Source: Amphimedon queenslandica | Lineage: Eukaryota > Porifera > Demospongiae > Haplosclerida > Niphatidae | DNA: 40,071 nt | NCBI RefSeq assembly: GCF_000090795.2 | Contig: NW_003546343.1 | Span: 127,273 to 167,343, forward strand | Direction of reading: 5' to 3' | Part shown: in pieces, positions 22,506 to 32,810 of the stretch | Layout: the number at the start of each line of letters is the position of its first letter | How positions within the stretch are numbered: position 1 is the stretch's first letter | The notes under the pieces: generated by a model | Databases searched by the model: none | Told to the model about the DNA's origin: nothing | What the model saw: only the letters and a program-made list of their open reading frames with translations | Translations under genes and position numbers: made by a program

Positions 22506-23658
22506 CCTCTTTCATTCTCTCTCACTCCCCCTCTCTTTCTCCTACTAATTGTACTCTCTCTCACTTATCTGTAGGAGATACAGGACGAAATTGAGGCTAA
22601 CTTTTCAAGTGGTAGCTTTACATTTGATGGTTGTAAAACAGTTGTTGTGGCATCGTTATTAAAACAGTTCATACGAGAGCTACCAATTCCATTACTGACC
22701 TACGAACTGCTACCATCATTCGCTAGCATTGCTGACATTAATGATCTAAAGGAACAAGTCAGAACACTGAATCTACTGATATTGATTTTGCCATCGCTAC
22801 ATCAGAGGGTACTAAAGGTAAGTGTTTTTGTTTACATTTAACTGTTACATAAACAAATCATCATATGGCTTCGTTGCAGTGTTTACTTCAATTCTGTGAA
22901 AAGATATCCAAAGAGACAGAGCATAATAAGATGGATATTAAAAACATATCGATGGTCCTAGCCCCTAACTTATTTTACAAGCTATCATCGTCAAAATTAT
23001 CCTATAATGATGTCACACTAGCTGCTAAAACAACTCACGTTGTATTACTAATGATTCGATATCATCGTGTTCTATGGACCGTGAGTTTGTGTACATGTAC
23101 ATATGTAAAGGGAGAGGGAGAGGAGTGTGTCTTGTTGTGTATGTCAACACTTGTACTGTATCCAAAGGAAAGGAGTGGGAGGGAGAGAGGTACAGTCAAA
23201 CCTGTCTTTTTCGGACACCTTGAGCCCCAATAATACCCTCCTGATTATGAACCTGTCCTTATTTTAGAGGTTCATTAATACACATTACTATTGTATTGGG
23301 ACTGATACTACCTGTCCTCATTATAGAAGTGTCCTTATTTTAGAATGTCCACAATGTAGGCAGGTTTGACTGTACATTCGTTTAAAGGGAGAGGTATGCA
23401 TGTATGTACCTGCCCATGTAGTTAAGCATGCACATGTACATGCCCATGTAGTTAAGCATGATGTTATTGTCAAGTGTATCTTAATTCATTTGTACTTGTA
23501 CTGAACAGGTTCCAAGTGGAATGCTCTCGCAAGTCAGATTCCTTTACGAATCAGAGCTCAAGAAGCTTAATAAGAGGAATGTTAAACAAGCACTCCAGAA
23601 GATGAGTCAATCTGAAACCACACCACCAGCAAAGAAACCCGAGGTAACATAGATTGAA

Positions 23659-23689
<31 letters not shown>

Positions 23690-24310
23690 TGATAATAATT
23701 TGTAGTCTTCAAGTAATAATACAATAAAGGTGAAAACACCTTATTTCAAGTCAATAAGTAAAGTCGTCAATATACAAGAGAACCCAACAGCTAGTACTGT
23801 CATTGCTAAACTATGGAAGAAATCACAGATTGATTTTGACGTCATTAGGAGGGTCAGTATCACCAGCACTAGTGATTATACACAGATACAGCAGTCACCT
23901 AACGGAACTGACATTGAATTTGATGAAGACGTAACCGAGCAGTTTCTATATGAGGTTGGGGGTAATATTGGTAAGTGCATATATAGAATGATGTGCTATA
24001 GTAATGATGAATTGATAACGATAACATTCATTTTAATAATAATAATATTATCGATATCCTAACTTTCCTTTACCATTTCTAAAATCACATCTTTCTACAT
24101 CTTAGTGTAAGCATATTTCTAAACTGTTCTTTTATATGAATAATAATATTTGAAAATCTAATAATAAGTATGTATAATAACTCATTACTAATGTGTTGTG
24201 TAGGTGAGAGGAGGCTGCATCCTGATACAAATATGTTGGCGCTTTTTGAGGTTAATCCAGCAGCTGTTTGGGTCATCAAACCAAAGAATTGTCCTTCTAG
24301 CACTGAATGA
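20672..24310 (+). CDS. ARHGAP18: Rho GTPase-activating protein, ARHGAP18/28/40 family
   Basis: RhoGAPs stimulate GTP hydrolysis on Rho-family GTPases. I chose the ATG at 20672 (MAHRPRLGHVILTRYANKPE) because LDCFLSEMEEIRQKEDS aligns with the ARHGAP18 N-terminus. An in-frame ATG at 20588 would add a hydrophobic leader and a pyrimidine tract. Then: DANWLKKAGFENF, a Pro/Ser/Thr linker (about 21395-21720), TTVEDLSDGDMEKIRCLAHI. The RhoGAP domain is FGSSLSVLWQLDQQRCPKAE, DEGILRVPGSKQKIK (arginine finger in ILRVPG), VASLLKQFIRELPIPLLTYE, NKMDIKNISMVLAPNLF. The family-specific tail KVKTPYFKSISKVV...FLYEVGGNIGERRLHPDTNM...AAVWVIKP ends in TGA at 24310. The tail matches ARHGAP18/28/40 closely, so assignment beyond generic RhoGAP is firm. 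Introns carry a CT microsatellite, a MITE and a duplicated-donor minisatellite. Confidence 0.92.
21280..21388. repeat. (ATT)n / (ATC)n microsatellite
   Basis: TTATTATCATCATCATTATC followed by uninterrupted ATT triplets in an ARHGAP18-gene intron. Confidence 0.9.
21720..21842 (+). repeat. minisatellite of 31-33 bp beginning at a 5' splice site
   Basis: Four tandem units begin GTAAGAAT at 21720, 21753, 21786 and 21817 and continue AATTATTTTAAAATTATTAAA. The first GTAAGAAT is the 5' splice site of the exon ending ...ADIKL, so the donor itself has been multiplied. Confidence 0.85.
22439..22509 (+). repeat. (CT)n microsatellite
   Basis: About 70 bp of CT dinucleotides with one TTT interruption, near the start of an intron between two RhoGAP-domain exons. 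It continues into a pyrimidine-rich tract up to the acceptor at about 22574. Confidence 0.95.
23193..23372 (+). mobile_element. 180-bp Tc1/mariner-like MITE
   Basis: Terminal inverted repeats CAGTCAAACCTGTC at the left end and GGCAGGTTTGACTG at the right end (one mismatch over 14 bp), flanked directly by TA on both sides (23191-23192 and 23373-23374). TA target duplication and a terminus beginning CAGT are typical of Tc1/mariner non-autonomous elements. No ORF. It sits in an ARHGAP18-gene intron. The interior has repeated CCTGTCCTTATTTTAGA-like motifs, so it may be partly foldback. Confidence 0.85.
23405..23463 (+). repeat. short tandem duplication
   Basis: TGCCCATGTAGTTAAGCATG occurs twice about 29 bp apart in an intron, separated by CACATGTACA, just after the MITE. 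Confidence 0.7.
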
Positions 24311-24476
24311 GAGAGATTGTACTTTATGTGTGTGTGTGTGTTATTTTTTAATAATTATTATTATAAATTGTTTTATTAATGCACAGCATCAGTCACTCTG
24401 TGTATTTATTTTCCTTTCATTTTTAAATTCTTCTTATTAAATTTTTATCAGTAAAATTAAATTTTTATCATTAAAA

Positions 24477-24507
24477 GGGCGTGGCTGTTAAAAGTTTTGA
24501 TCACGCC
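24477..24507 (+). promoter_or_regulatory. inverted GGGCGTGG ... CACGCC pair upstream of the beta-helix gene
   Basis: GGGCGTGGC at 24477-24485 and TCACGCC at 24501-24507, 34-64 bp before the ATG at 24541 in the 230-bp gap after the ARHGAP18-like gene. Same arrangement as at 12304-12327 and 20545-20573. Confidence 0.45.
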
Positions 24508-24540
24508 TACTTCAAAATTAAGCCCTGAGAGAGTACAATC

Positions 24541-25293
24541 ATGATCTTTCTCTTGTTATATTTACTGGTTGCTCCTCTCGCTCACTCTGAAGTTAGAGTG
24601 AGAGTTGATCCAGTGCTTGGAGACGATGAGTCTTGTTTGTCTGTTCCTGATATTATTCGTAGAGGAGGAGGTGAAGCAACTGATGATGGCGTCCCTTGCG
24701 AGACCATTAATTACGCCCTCACTGGGAATTATACTAACGAGTATTATAGTACAGGTAATATAGTACGTGCAGAGTAAATAATACTTTTAATAAAAATAAT
24801 AACTATATTAATAATTATTCATTATTGTAGTTGCTGTATTTTAAAGTTATTTTTGAAATCGAAAATAATAATAATGAATAAAATAATAATCATCAACAAG
24901 AATGAATCATAATACTAAGTATATGTATCATGTACACTTGATGCTATTACAATTATAATTATTATTTTAATAATTATTATTAGATAATTGCTCAGAAGCC
25001 CCAATCCTGTTCAGTGATATTGTAATATCACTGAGTTCTGATGTACATTCATTGACAGAACAGTTGAGACTAGTAACGTACGGTGATGTCACTTTTGAAG
25101 GAGACGGATCAGCTAGCATAGAGTGTGTCAGCTTTCCTAATTATCAGTTTAGGAATTTCGATAATATATTTGCTTGTGGGGTTTCCGGGTTAACTTTTAA
25201 TGGCGTTGTGTTTGAGAGGTGTGGCCCTGTACCGTCTAACGTTTTCATTTATAACTCAACTAATATCCTGTTTCAAAACTGCATATTTAGGTA

Positions 25294-25355
<62 letters not shown>

Positions 25356-26990
25356 GTGAGAGAGACATTGGAATGTCATTATGATTATTATCCAATTTAA
25401 ATAATTAAATAATAGCTCCTTATATGTATTCTCATAGGGGTAACACAGGCTCCTCACTCCAGCTCCGGTTTGTTGATAGCCTAACGCTAATCAACACTTC
25501 GTTTATTGGGAACATGAATAATGCCACCCCCATATCCAACAACAATGAAACCAGCATAGACGACTTGTATAACATCATTCAGACGAGTGGTGGTCTTACT
25601 TATATTGCTGGAGCTCACAGAATCAGTGTCATTATCAGTAACTGTAGTTTCATTAGCAACAGAGCCAGTTCTAATCTCCCTAACGACACGAGGCCTGTAC
25701 TATTGAAACAGAATGGCCATGGAGGCGGAATGCTGATAAGACTATCCGGGACTACAGGTGGATCTTTTGTCATTGAGAACAGCTTCTTTATTAATAATAG
25801 CGCTCAAGTTGATGGAGGTGCTGTGTATGTATCTTATTCAGATAAAACTGAGAATACGAGCATTAACATACTTAATAGTAGTTTTATTGGTAATTCTATA
25901 ATTGAAGCAGCTGGAGGCGCAATCAGTTTAAACTCTTTTAATTTCACATTCGGTAACAAGATTAGGATCAGCCATTGTATATTTGAAAGGAACCATGGGA
26001 GTGCAGGGGGAGGGGTCAGTATGGCACTTTATGATAGTAATCTCAACACTATAGAGAGGCCTGATTCCATTCATTTCACTGATAGTGTTTTTAATAATAA
26101 CTCGGCCTATAATGAAGGGACTGCTGTCGGTTTGTTTTCGTTGGTCCATGTTGATCAAGTTGGTTTTCTTGTTCATTTTAATAATTGGTTAGTAGTAGTA
26201 ATAATAACAAAGTCTGTGTACACTAGGGACTTTGACCAACTTCACCAAAAATAGCTAGGAGAGAATTTTTCATTTTTATAATGTTTTCTGATACATATAC
26301 ATGTTTTTATGTAGCGTAGAAAGTTTGAGCTGATTCCAATCAAGTTTGGATTATTTACGAATTTTTAAAGTTACTCCAAAATCGGACCAAAATCCCTGTA
26401 CTATAGTGCAGGGTCATCAGCTAAATTTCACCAAAAATGACTAGGAGAGAATTCTCAACTTTTATTACATTTTTTGATACATATACATGTTCTTATGTTG
26501 TGTAGCAAGTTTGAGCTGGTTCCGATCAAGTTTGGATTTTTTATGAATTTTTAAAGTTGCTCCAAAATCAGGCCAAAGTCCCTGTACTATAGTACAGGGT
26601 CATCGGCCAAATTTCACCAAAAATGACTAGGAGAGAATTCTCAACTTTTATTACATTTTTTGATACACATACATGTTCTTATGTTGTGTAGCAAGTTTGA
26701 GCTGGTTCCGATCAAGTTTGGATTTTTTTACGAATTTTTTAAGTTGCTCTAAAATCGGGCCAAAATCCCTGTACTATAGTACAGGGTCATCAGCTAAATT
26801 TCACCAAAAATGACTAGGAGAGAATTCTTCATTTTTATAATTTTATCTGATACATATACATGTTCTTATGTTGTGTAGAAAGTTTGAGCTGATTCCGATC
26901 AAGTTTGGATTTTTTATGATTTTTAAAAGTTGCTCCTAAGCTAAGCATACTTTTAGCTTTTATTAACATGCATTGTGGGAAACCAATAGT

Positions 26991-27041
<51 letters not shown>

Positions 27042-28354
27042 TTCATTATTTTGTAGTCGTTTTGAAAACAACACCTCTATTGTGAATGGCTCAGGCAGTA
27101 CTGGTGACACAAGTGCCGTGGCTGCCTTTAGATTCCCGACCTTATTTGATGGTACTAACGTCTTCTTCAATAACACTGGAGGAGGGATAATGCTACTCAA
27201 TACCAGAATGCAGGCTCATGGTGATATGAGGTTTGAATATAACAATGCCATATTTGGTGGAGGTATCATGATGGATGACAGATGCTTAGTATGTTACAAT
27301 AATAATTTGAATTTTTCTAATTTTTCTGCTCTCTCACTCTCTCCCTTTTCTTCTCACGCCATTACCTCATCAGTTGGAAGTTACTCCAAATTTAAACATG
27401 ACCTTTCTTAACAATTATGCCAGTGAATCAGGCGGCGCCATTTACGTCGAGTTTCCTCCAATTCGGTTCGTGATTGATATTTTCAATCGGTTGTGTTTCT
27501 TACAGTATAATGACGGTGGATCTGATGTACCTCCTCAAGAATGGGAGGTAATTTAATTTGATGTACTTGTACATGAACTTTATTTATCTTTTTCTGTTTC
27601 TTTACTTCTCTTTCTCTCCCTCTCTCTCTCTCTCTCCCTTTCTCTCTCCCTCTTTCTTAACCATTACAGAATGTCAACATCAAGTTTATCAATAACACAG
27701 CTAGAATCAGTGGTGCTGCCATATATGCTAGTGACATGCAGAGGTGTACTTGGCTGGGAAATGTATCCAGTGACAATTCAACAATATTTAAACTCCCAAA
27801 AGGAATCAAATCTCCTTTCTACTATGACGTAAGACAGTTATAGCATTGATATCACAAAAACATTGTGCATGTACATTAATTTGTAACAATAATTAGAAAT
27901 TGGGTCTGCTAGTAGTACAGGACTTAAGTATTTTTGCACGAATTGAGTAAATTTTAAAGTATGTGTAAATGCAGTGCAGTATTCACTGCATTAACAAAAA
28001 TTGTGGTAGTACATATTATTAATCTACAATTATAATGTTTTTATTCAATAATATTATCATTTTTTTCTGAATTGCTAGAATAACATGTTAGAATTAAGAT
28101 CTGGTAATATTGTGCAAGACGAAGAATTAGCCACAGCACCTCTGAGGCTTCATTCAAGTATCAACGTAAGGACTTCGCTAATGAATAAACTAATGATATA
28201 TTAATAATATGTTGTATAATTACTGTAATAGTTTAATACGGTCCAGCCTGGCGAGTATTTATCAATCACACTGTTTGCGACTGATCAGCTAAATAACTCA
28301 AGGGAAGCCGTTTGGTCACTAAATTCACCTGATCAAGATACTGTAAGTCCACTC

Positions 28355-28423
<69 letters not shown>

Positions 28424-30988
28424 TTATTATTAGCAATTGGATGCTTTATCTGCTAACAACGATACATTCATCTACACAGTACCAGCTTTAATCTATCTCC
28501 AAGACAACTTGCTAAACCTTAACTTTTCATTACTAAAGACACTGGTTAGCCCTCACTCCTTCCTTCCCTATAATAATATCCCCATTACTCTTAGGGCATG
28601 AATGACTCAATAAGTGTTCGTGTAAGTGACTGTCACCCAGGATATGTCCATGCCAATAGGAGCAGAAACACATCGCTGTGCACCTGTGACAATAGCAATA
28701 GCGATATCATAAGATGTGATGAGCAAAACAGATATGTGTATCTTAGAGTAAGTATAATATATAGACCCATGATTATTATTATTATTATTATTATTATTAT
28801 TGTTATGGTTATTATTGTTATTATTTTTATTTTTATTTATTTTATTATAGAGTGGAATATGGGGTAGAGGTCGTAATGGTAGACTGTTAACGACTCGTGT
28901 GTTACCCGGATATATTTACTGTGATGCCCAGGGGAGATTGCCAGGCTGTAGATTTCAATTTGATAATGAAACGGGACAATGTCAAGAAGGAAGAATAGGT
29001 ACATATTATTAATATAATTATTATAATATTATTATTATTATTATTATTGTTGTTGTTTGTTGTTTAATTGTTAGGTGATTTATGCGGTCAGTGCAAAGAA
29101 GGGAGAGGTGTTAGTCTTGATCTTCAAATTTGCTCTGAAGTTTCCTGCTCTGTTGGACTTACCTTGTTCCTCTTATTAAGCTGTAAGCTCTGTAATAATT
29201 ATCTGTTTTACCTCATCCATCATTTGTAGGCCTCGCTGTGTTAATATTTTGTTGTGCTATCTTATATATCAATGTTACTATTCCTAATGAATTAAGAGGA
29301 TTTTTGTTTTATGCCCAAGTGAGTAACGTATGGTGATCGTCATAAAGATTATTGTTGATTAGGTTATCGGATTAATCTATAGACCATTTAGTGTTTCAGT
29401 GACAAGATCAGGAGCTATTGATGTAAAATAATAATAAATGCAATGGAAAACTTTATTTCTCTTTTCCTTTCCCCATCTCTCCTTCCTTTTTTCATAATAG
29501 CCAGTTGCTGTTGTAGTTAATGTGTTAGGGTTTAGTGTTCCTATACCATTCTGTATATCACAGTCATTAGGAGCTGAGTATGTGGCTCTCTTTGGGTACA
29601 TACCACCTCTCATTATGATAGCTGCATGCCTTGGATTTGTGCTAGGGTAAGTCACAGTACATGTACATGTGTACAAAATACTGAGTAACTGATCTACAGT
29701 GCTTAAATGTATTAAAAATTCTATTTTTTGTTTTTTGTTAATAGAGCCCATTTTGTTAAACGGTTTGCCCACCATTCGGCTATTAAGGGAATCACTTGTC
29801 TATCTTATTTCATTTACAAGTATCTCGCTGACACCAGCTTTGTGTTTCTCAGTTGTGCCCAAACACCAATCGGATTTGTAAGTCGCTAGTAATAATTATT
29901 AGCCATTATTTTTTTTGTTTTTTGTCAGAGATTCCAGTATGATGGAAGTGTTAGTTGCTTGTCTCCATACTTTGGGACCTTCTTTTTTCTTTCTCTTCTC
30001 ATTGTCACGTTTTTTGTTGCTCCCTTGCCTTTTGGAGTCTGTTATATCTCCACTTACAGAGGACCACAAGTTAGACAGAATAATGAAAATTAAAATGATT
30101 TTTGGAAGCGTTTTTTTCCAAAGAACTCATGTTATAGTCCACAATTGATTTGACCCCAATCCTCATTTTAGATATTCCGGCCGTTTGCCGATGTGCTGAC
30201 TGACGGATTGAAGGATAATAGAAGGCTGTGGGGAGGCTGGGACGTTGGACGTCGACTCATATTCGTCTTCATATCATTCTTTGTTGTAATAGAAAGACCA
30301 TCACTGATAGTAGTAAGTGATTCATTTTCACTGACGTTAAAAATTGAAAAAAAAACTTATTGATATAGTTCATTATGTCATTGGCAGCATTAGTAGTACT
30401 TATAGTGCACATAATAGTCAAACCTTTTGAAAAGGAGTACATCAACGTGATTGAGGCACTGATATTGTTGGACTTGGTACTGGTAACTGGAGCGTTTCTT
30501 TCTCCTGATCCAAACTCTCCTGCCATTACCATTGGATACATATTCATGTTCTTACCATACTTGTATTGTATTGGATATGTGATCTATAGAATAGGATTTT
30601 ATATCAGGTAAGATAAAACTACTATCATTGCTTGTAATGTATTATTATGATCCTTGTTGTTTGTAGAATGAGAATAAAAGTAAATAAAAGCTCTAGTACT
30701 GCTGTTGATCGCAGTGAAGGCTCACCTACTTCTGATGATAGTGCAGAAGAGAAGAAGTCACTGCAGAATGCTTCTCCTCCTCCTCTTTCATCATCATCAG
30801 GCTCAGCTACCAAAACACAAAGCACTGGTCTTACAGCAGGGACAGGATCTTCCTCTTCTACTAAAAATAACACAGCTGCTACTAGTTCTACTGCCCCTAG
30901 CGTTGGAGGTGATAATTCTAAGGAAACTGGATATGCATTGCGCGAACCGTTATTAGATGATGATGAACATTGTCAATGGTCACATTGA
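24541..30988 (+). CDS. uncharacterised secreted/multipass membrane protein with Pmp-like beta-helix repeats
   Basis: Unknown function. The ATG at 24541 starts a signal peptide (MIFLLLYLLVAPLAHSE). Exons through about 27840 encode a repetitive ectodomain with FxxN and GGA(I/V) motifs: FINNSAQVDGGAVYV, FIGNSIIEAAGGAISL, FERNHGSAGGGVSM, EYNNAIFGGGIMM, FLNNYASESGGAIYVE, FINNTARISGAAIYA. This is the signature of right-handed parallel beta-helices such as chlamydial Pmp proteins. A Cys-rich region follows (VSDCHPGYVHANRSRN, then GDLCGQCKEGRGVSLD, about 29075). Then about seven or eight membrane segments (29150-30610) lead to a Ser/Thr-rich cytosolic tail (30667-30985). Many N-glycosylation sequons in the ectodomain support an extracellular location. 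It could be an adhesion or recognition receptor; that is inference. Exons 24541-24754, 24984-25290 and 25438-about 26190 are clear; later ones are short. One intron holds a four-unit 186-bp array. Confidence 0.8.
25296..25350 (+). repeat. (GA)n microsatellite
   Basis: About 27 GA dinucleotides directly after a 5' splice site (GTAAG at 25291) of the beta-helix gene. Confidence 0.95.
26225..26940 (+). repeat. 186-bp intronic tandem repeat, array D (longest)
   Basis: Nearly four units in a beta-helix-gene intron. Palindromic cores start at 26394 (one mismatch), 26580 (perfect) and 26767 (perfect), 186 and 187 bp apart. Unit landmarks: CCAAAAATGACTAGGAGAGA, ATACATATACATGTTCTTAT, GTTGTGTAGCAAGTTTGAGC, GATCAAGTTTGGATTTTTTA, AATTTTTAAAGTTGCTCC. 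The array ends precisely after GTTGCTCC. Confidence 0.95.
26996..27040. repeat. (TAA)n microsatellite
   Basis: About 14 AAT triplets in the same intron, between array D and the next exon. Confidence 0.95.
28356..28423. repeat. (ATT)n microsatellite
   Basis: More than 20 uninterrupted ATT triplets fill most of a short intron of the beta-helix gene. Similar shorter tracts lie at about 28770-28800 and 29030-29050. Confidence 0.95.
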
Positions 30989-31128
30989 AATATTTTTAAA
31001 AATATTGTCTTTATTTGTCTCTTTTTGTTTAAAGTTCTATTTCATACAAGTTTTTTTTTTCTGTCTTTATTTCATTAATTTTTAACATGATAATAAGACT
31101 TATCTCTTTCAAAAAATGTTTGTTAGTA
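30989..31128. other. convergent 3' intergenic region
   Basis: A 140-bp T-rich spacer between the stop codons of the beta-helix gene and the FBXO16-like gene. No further feature seen. Confidence 0.5.
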
Positions 31129-32669
31129 TTAGTAAATATCGCTTTCAGAGTCTGTATTAAAGTCATCATCTCTCCAGCCTCTGATAAAATCATCTTCAGT
31201 TTTTTCATCTTTTATGTCCATTTTGTTGTCCTCCAGTGACTTCTCCCTCTCGTAATCTTCATGTAGATTCCTCTCTTGGTAGTATGGAGGTAGAGAAGGA
31301 AAAGGAGAGACTGCTTGTACTCGTGATAAAGTTGCAGCCAATTCCCTTTTATCCTCCTTCTCAGGATGACGTATAGTTGATACTAGAATGGTCTCTTCCT
31401 TTGGGTCACCAAGTCTCAGTTTCTCAAGAAGCTCTGGCTTGAGTAGAGCATCTATGTCAACGAAAGGTCTGTGACAAGTTCCTGAATCCTTTTCATCATT
31501 ATCCAGTGAATTACCATGATTGGAATCACTTTTTGGTTTGTTTAGTGGTTCATTGATGACTGTACTAACATTAGATGCCTTTGATTGATGAAGATTAAGA
31601 TGCCTCCTTTTTGTAAGGGATGACATAAACGTGTCACTGCTCCTCAATTCCTTAGGAAACCTGTTTGGATGTCTCCAAATTGGCTGCATAATAGATGAGC
31701 CTCTAAAATTTTTCCTCAGTCTAATTCTTTTTTTTGAACTTGCATTACTTTTATTGACAGGTGTAGGTACTTCTGTACAAGGAGAGGGAGGGGGAGAAGG
31801 AGAAGAAGCAATAGGAAGAGGATCAACCTGTCAAGGTAGACTCAGTTTTAATATCATGGAAGAAATAATAGTACATGTATATACCTGCGGTAATCTCCAT
31901 GTCATGTGACTGACACATGTTACATAATGTCTCTTCCATATTGTTAGAGGGTTCGATTGAGTTGATGGGATTGGAAGAAACCAGCTGTAACGCAGACACT
32001 TTGGTTTCCATAGCATGTTTTGTTCTGAGAGATAACGCCAGTACCAAGAAACCTTCATGCAAAAAATGATACAAAACAGCTAGATTATAAGCATTAAGAA
32101 ATCTATCTATAATACTTATAATGATTAATATTACTTGTGCTGCTCTGCATAAAGATCTTGCATCAAGATAAGATAATATCTTGAGTGAAATACTACGAGG
32201 AAATACGCGAGTAAAATCCTCCCTAACTTCTGGAAGTGGTGGACGTGGAATGAGTGGATCAAGAAGAGAATAAATATAGTGAAGGTCTTTGTCTGAGAGT
32301 TTCAATAGCACAAATTGGACTAGCTCCCATCTTTGCTCATCAGTCCATGCAGAATACTAAGAATGATAAATAGAGTGCATGCAAGTATGATTCATGCTGC
32401 AAATAGTGCAGTAATGTAGCAGGATAAGAGATTTATGATACTTCTAATGCATTTTATAGTAGTTTGAGGACTTGGTTTTACCAGACTATTCAAAAAATTG
32501 TAAAAAATACACTTACCCATTTGCTCAGAAGTGCCATTCTTTCTTTAAACAGCTACAATAAAATATTTAATATTCTGTAGCTTCCCTAAATTATTTTTTA
32601 TTCTTTAGACTGCACCTTATCATTTAGGATTTTGTTGCATATTGGAGTCCAAGCACTTTTCTCTGTCAT
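31129..32669 (-). CDS. FBXO16: F-box protein, FBXO16 family
   Basis: F-box proteins recruit substrates to SCF (Skp1-Cullin-F-box) ubiquitin ligases. The ATG at 32669 gives MTEKSAWTPICNKILNDK, aligning with STWTPLNHQLLNDR of vertebrate FBXO16. The next exon LFKERMALLSKW joins in phase, then YSAWTDEQRWELVQFVLLKL. The F-box follows: FPRSISLKILSYLDARSLCR, AAQVSWYWRYLSEQNMLWKP, then the FBXO16-specific CLRYSWFLPIP and IWKRHYVTC. The last exon (31689 region to the TAA at 31131-31129) is a long, polar, acidic tail (DDFIRGWRDDDFNTDSESDI) with no recognised domain and little likeness to vertebrates. Head-to-head with RPL7. Confidence 0.87.
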
Positions 32670-32810
32670 TTTTTTGCTGAGCAGGTAGGTGTGAACTAAT
32701 TACAGTTAATAAGTTACTTAACTAGATACAAATTAACTGGTAGTGGGGAGGTTAAAATGCGCATGCGCGAAAACAGTCGATCCCTCGTGTAGTGTCGATA
32801 AAGAGAAGCA
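32670..32810. promoter_or_regulatory. divergent promoter, FBXO16 / RPL7, with NRF1-type palindrome
   Basis: A 141-bp gap between divergent start codons. It contains TGCGCATGCGC at 32758-32768, a perfect match to the core NRF1 (nuclear respiratory factor 1) palindrome, 43 bp upstream of the RPL7 ATG. The 33-bp 3' flank up to the ATG (about 32778-32805) holds short pyrimidine tracts, but no clear TOP motif can be placed without a transcription start site. Confidence 0.65.

Noticed and set aside
26835..27200. Minus-strand ORFs in repeat arrays (also 11562-11882) with a shared KSKLDxNQLKL motif
   Set aside because: They are translations of the 186-bp repeat in one frame. Their similarity reflects the DNA repeat, and neither extends across a full array or looks like a protein.
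27443..27515. Possible small intron in the beta-helix gene (GTTCGT to TTACAG)
   Set aside because: Splicing it would break the frame, while the sequence is open through it, so I treat it as exon.
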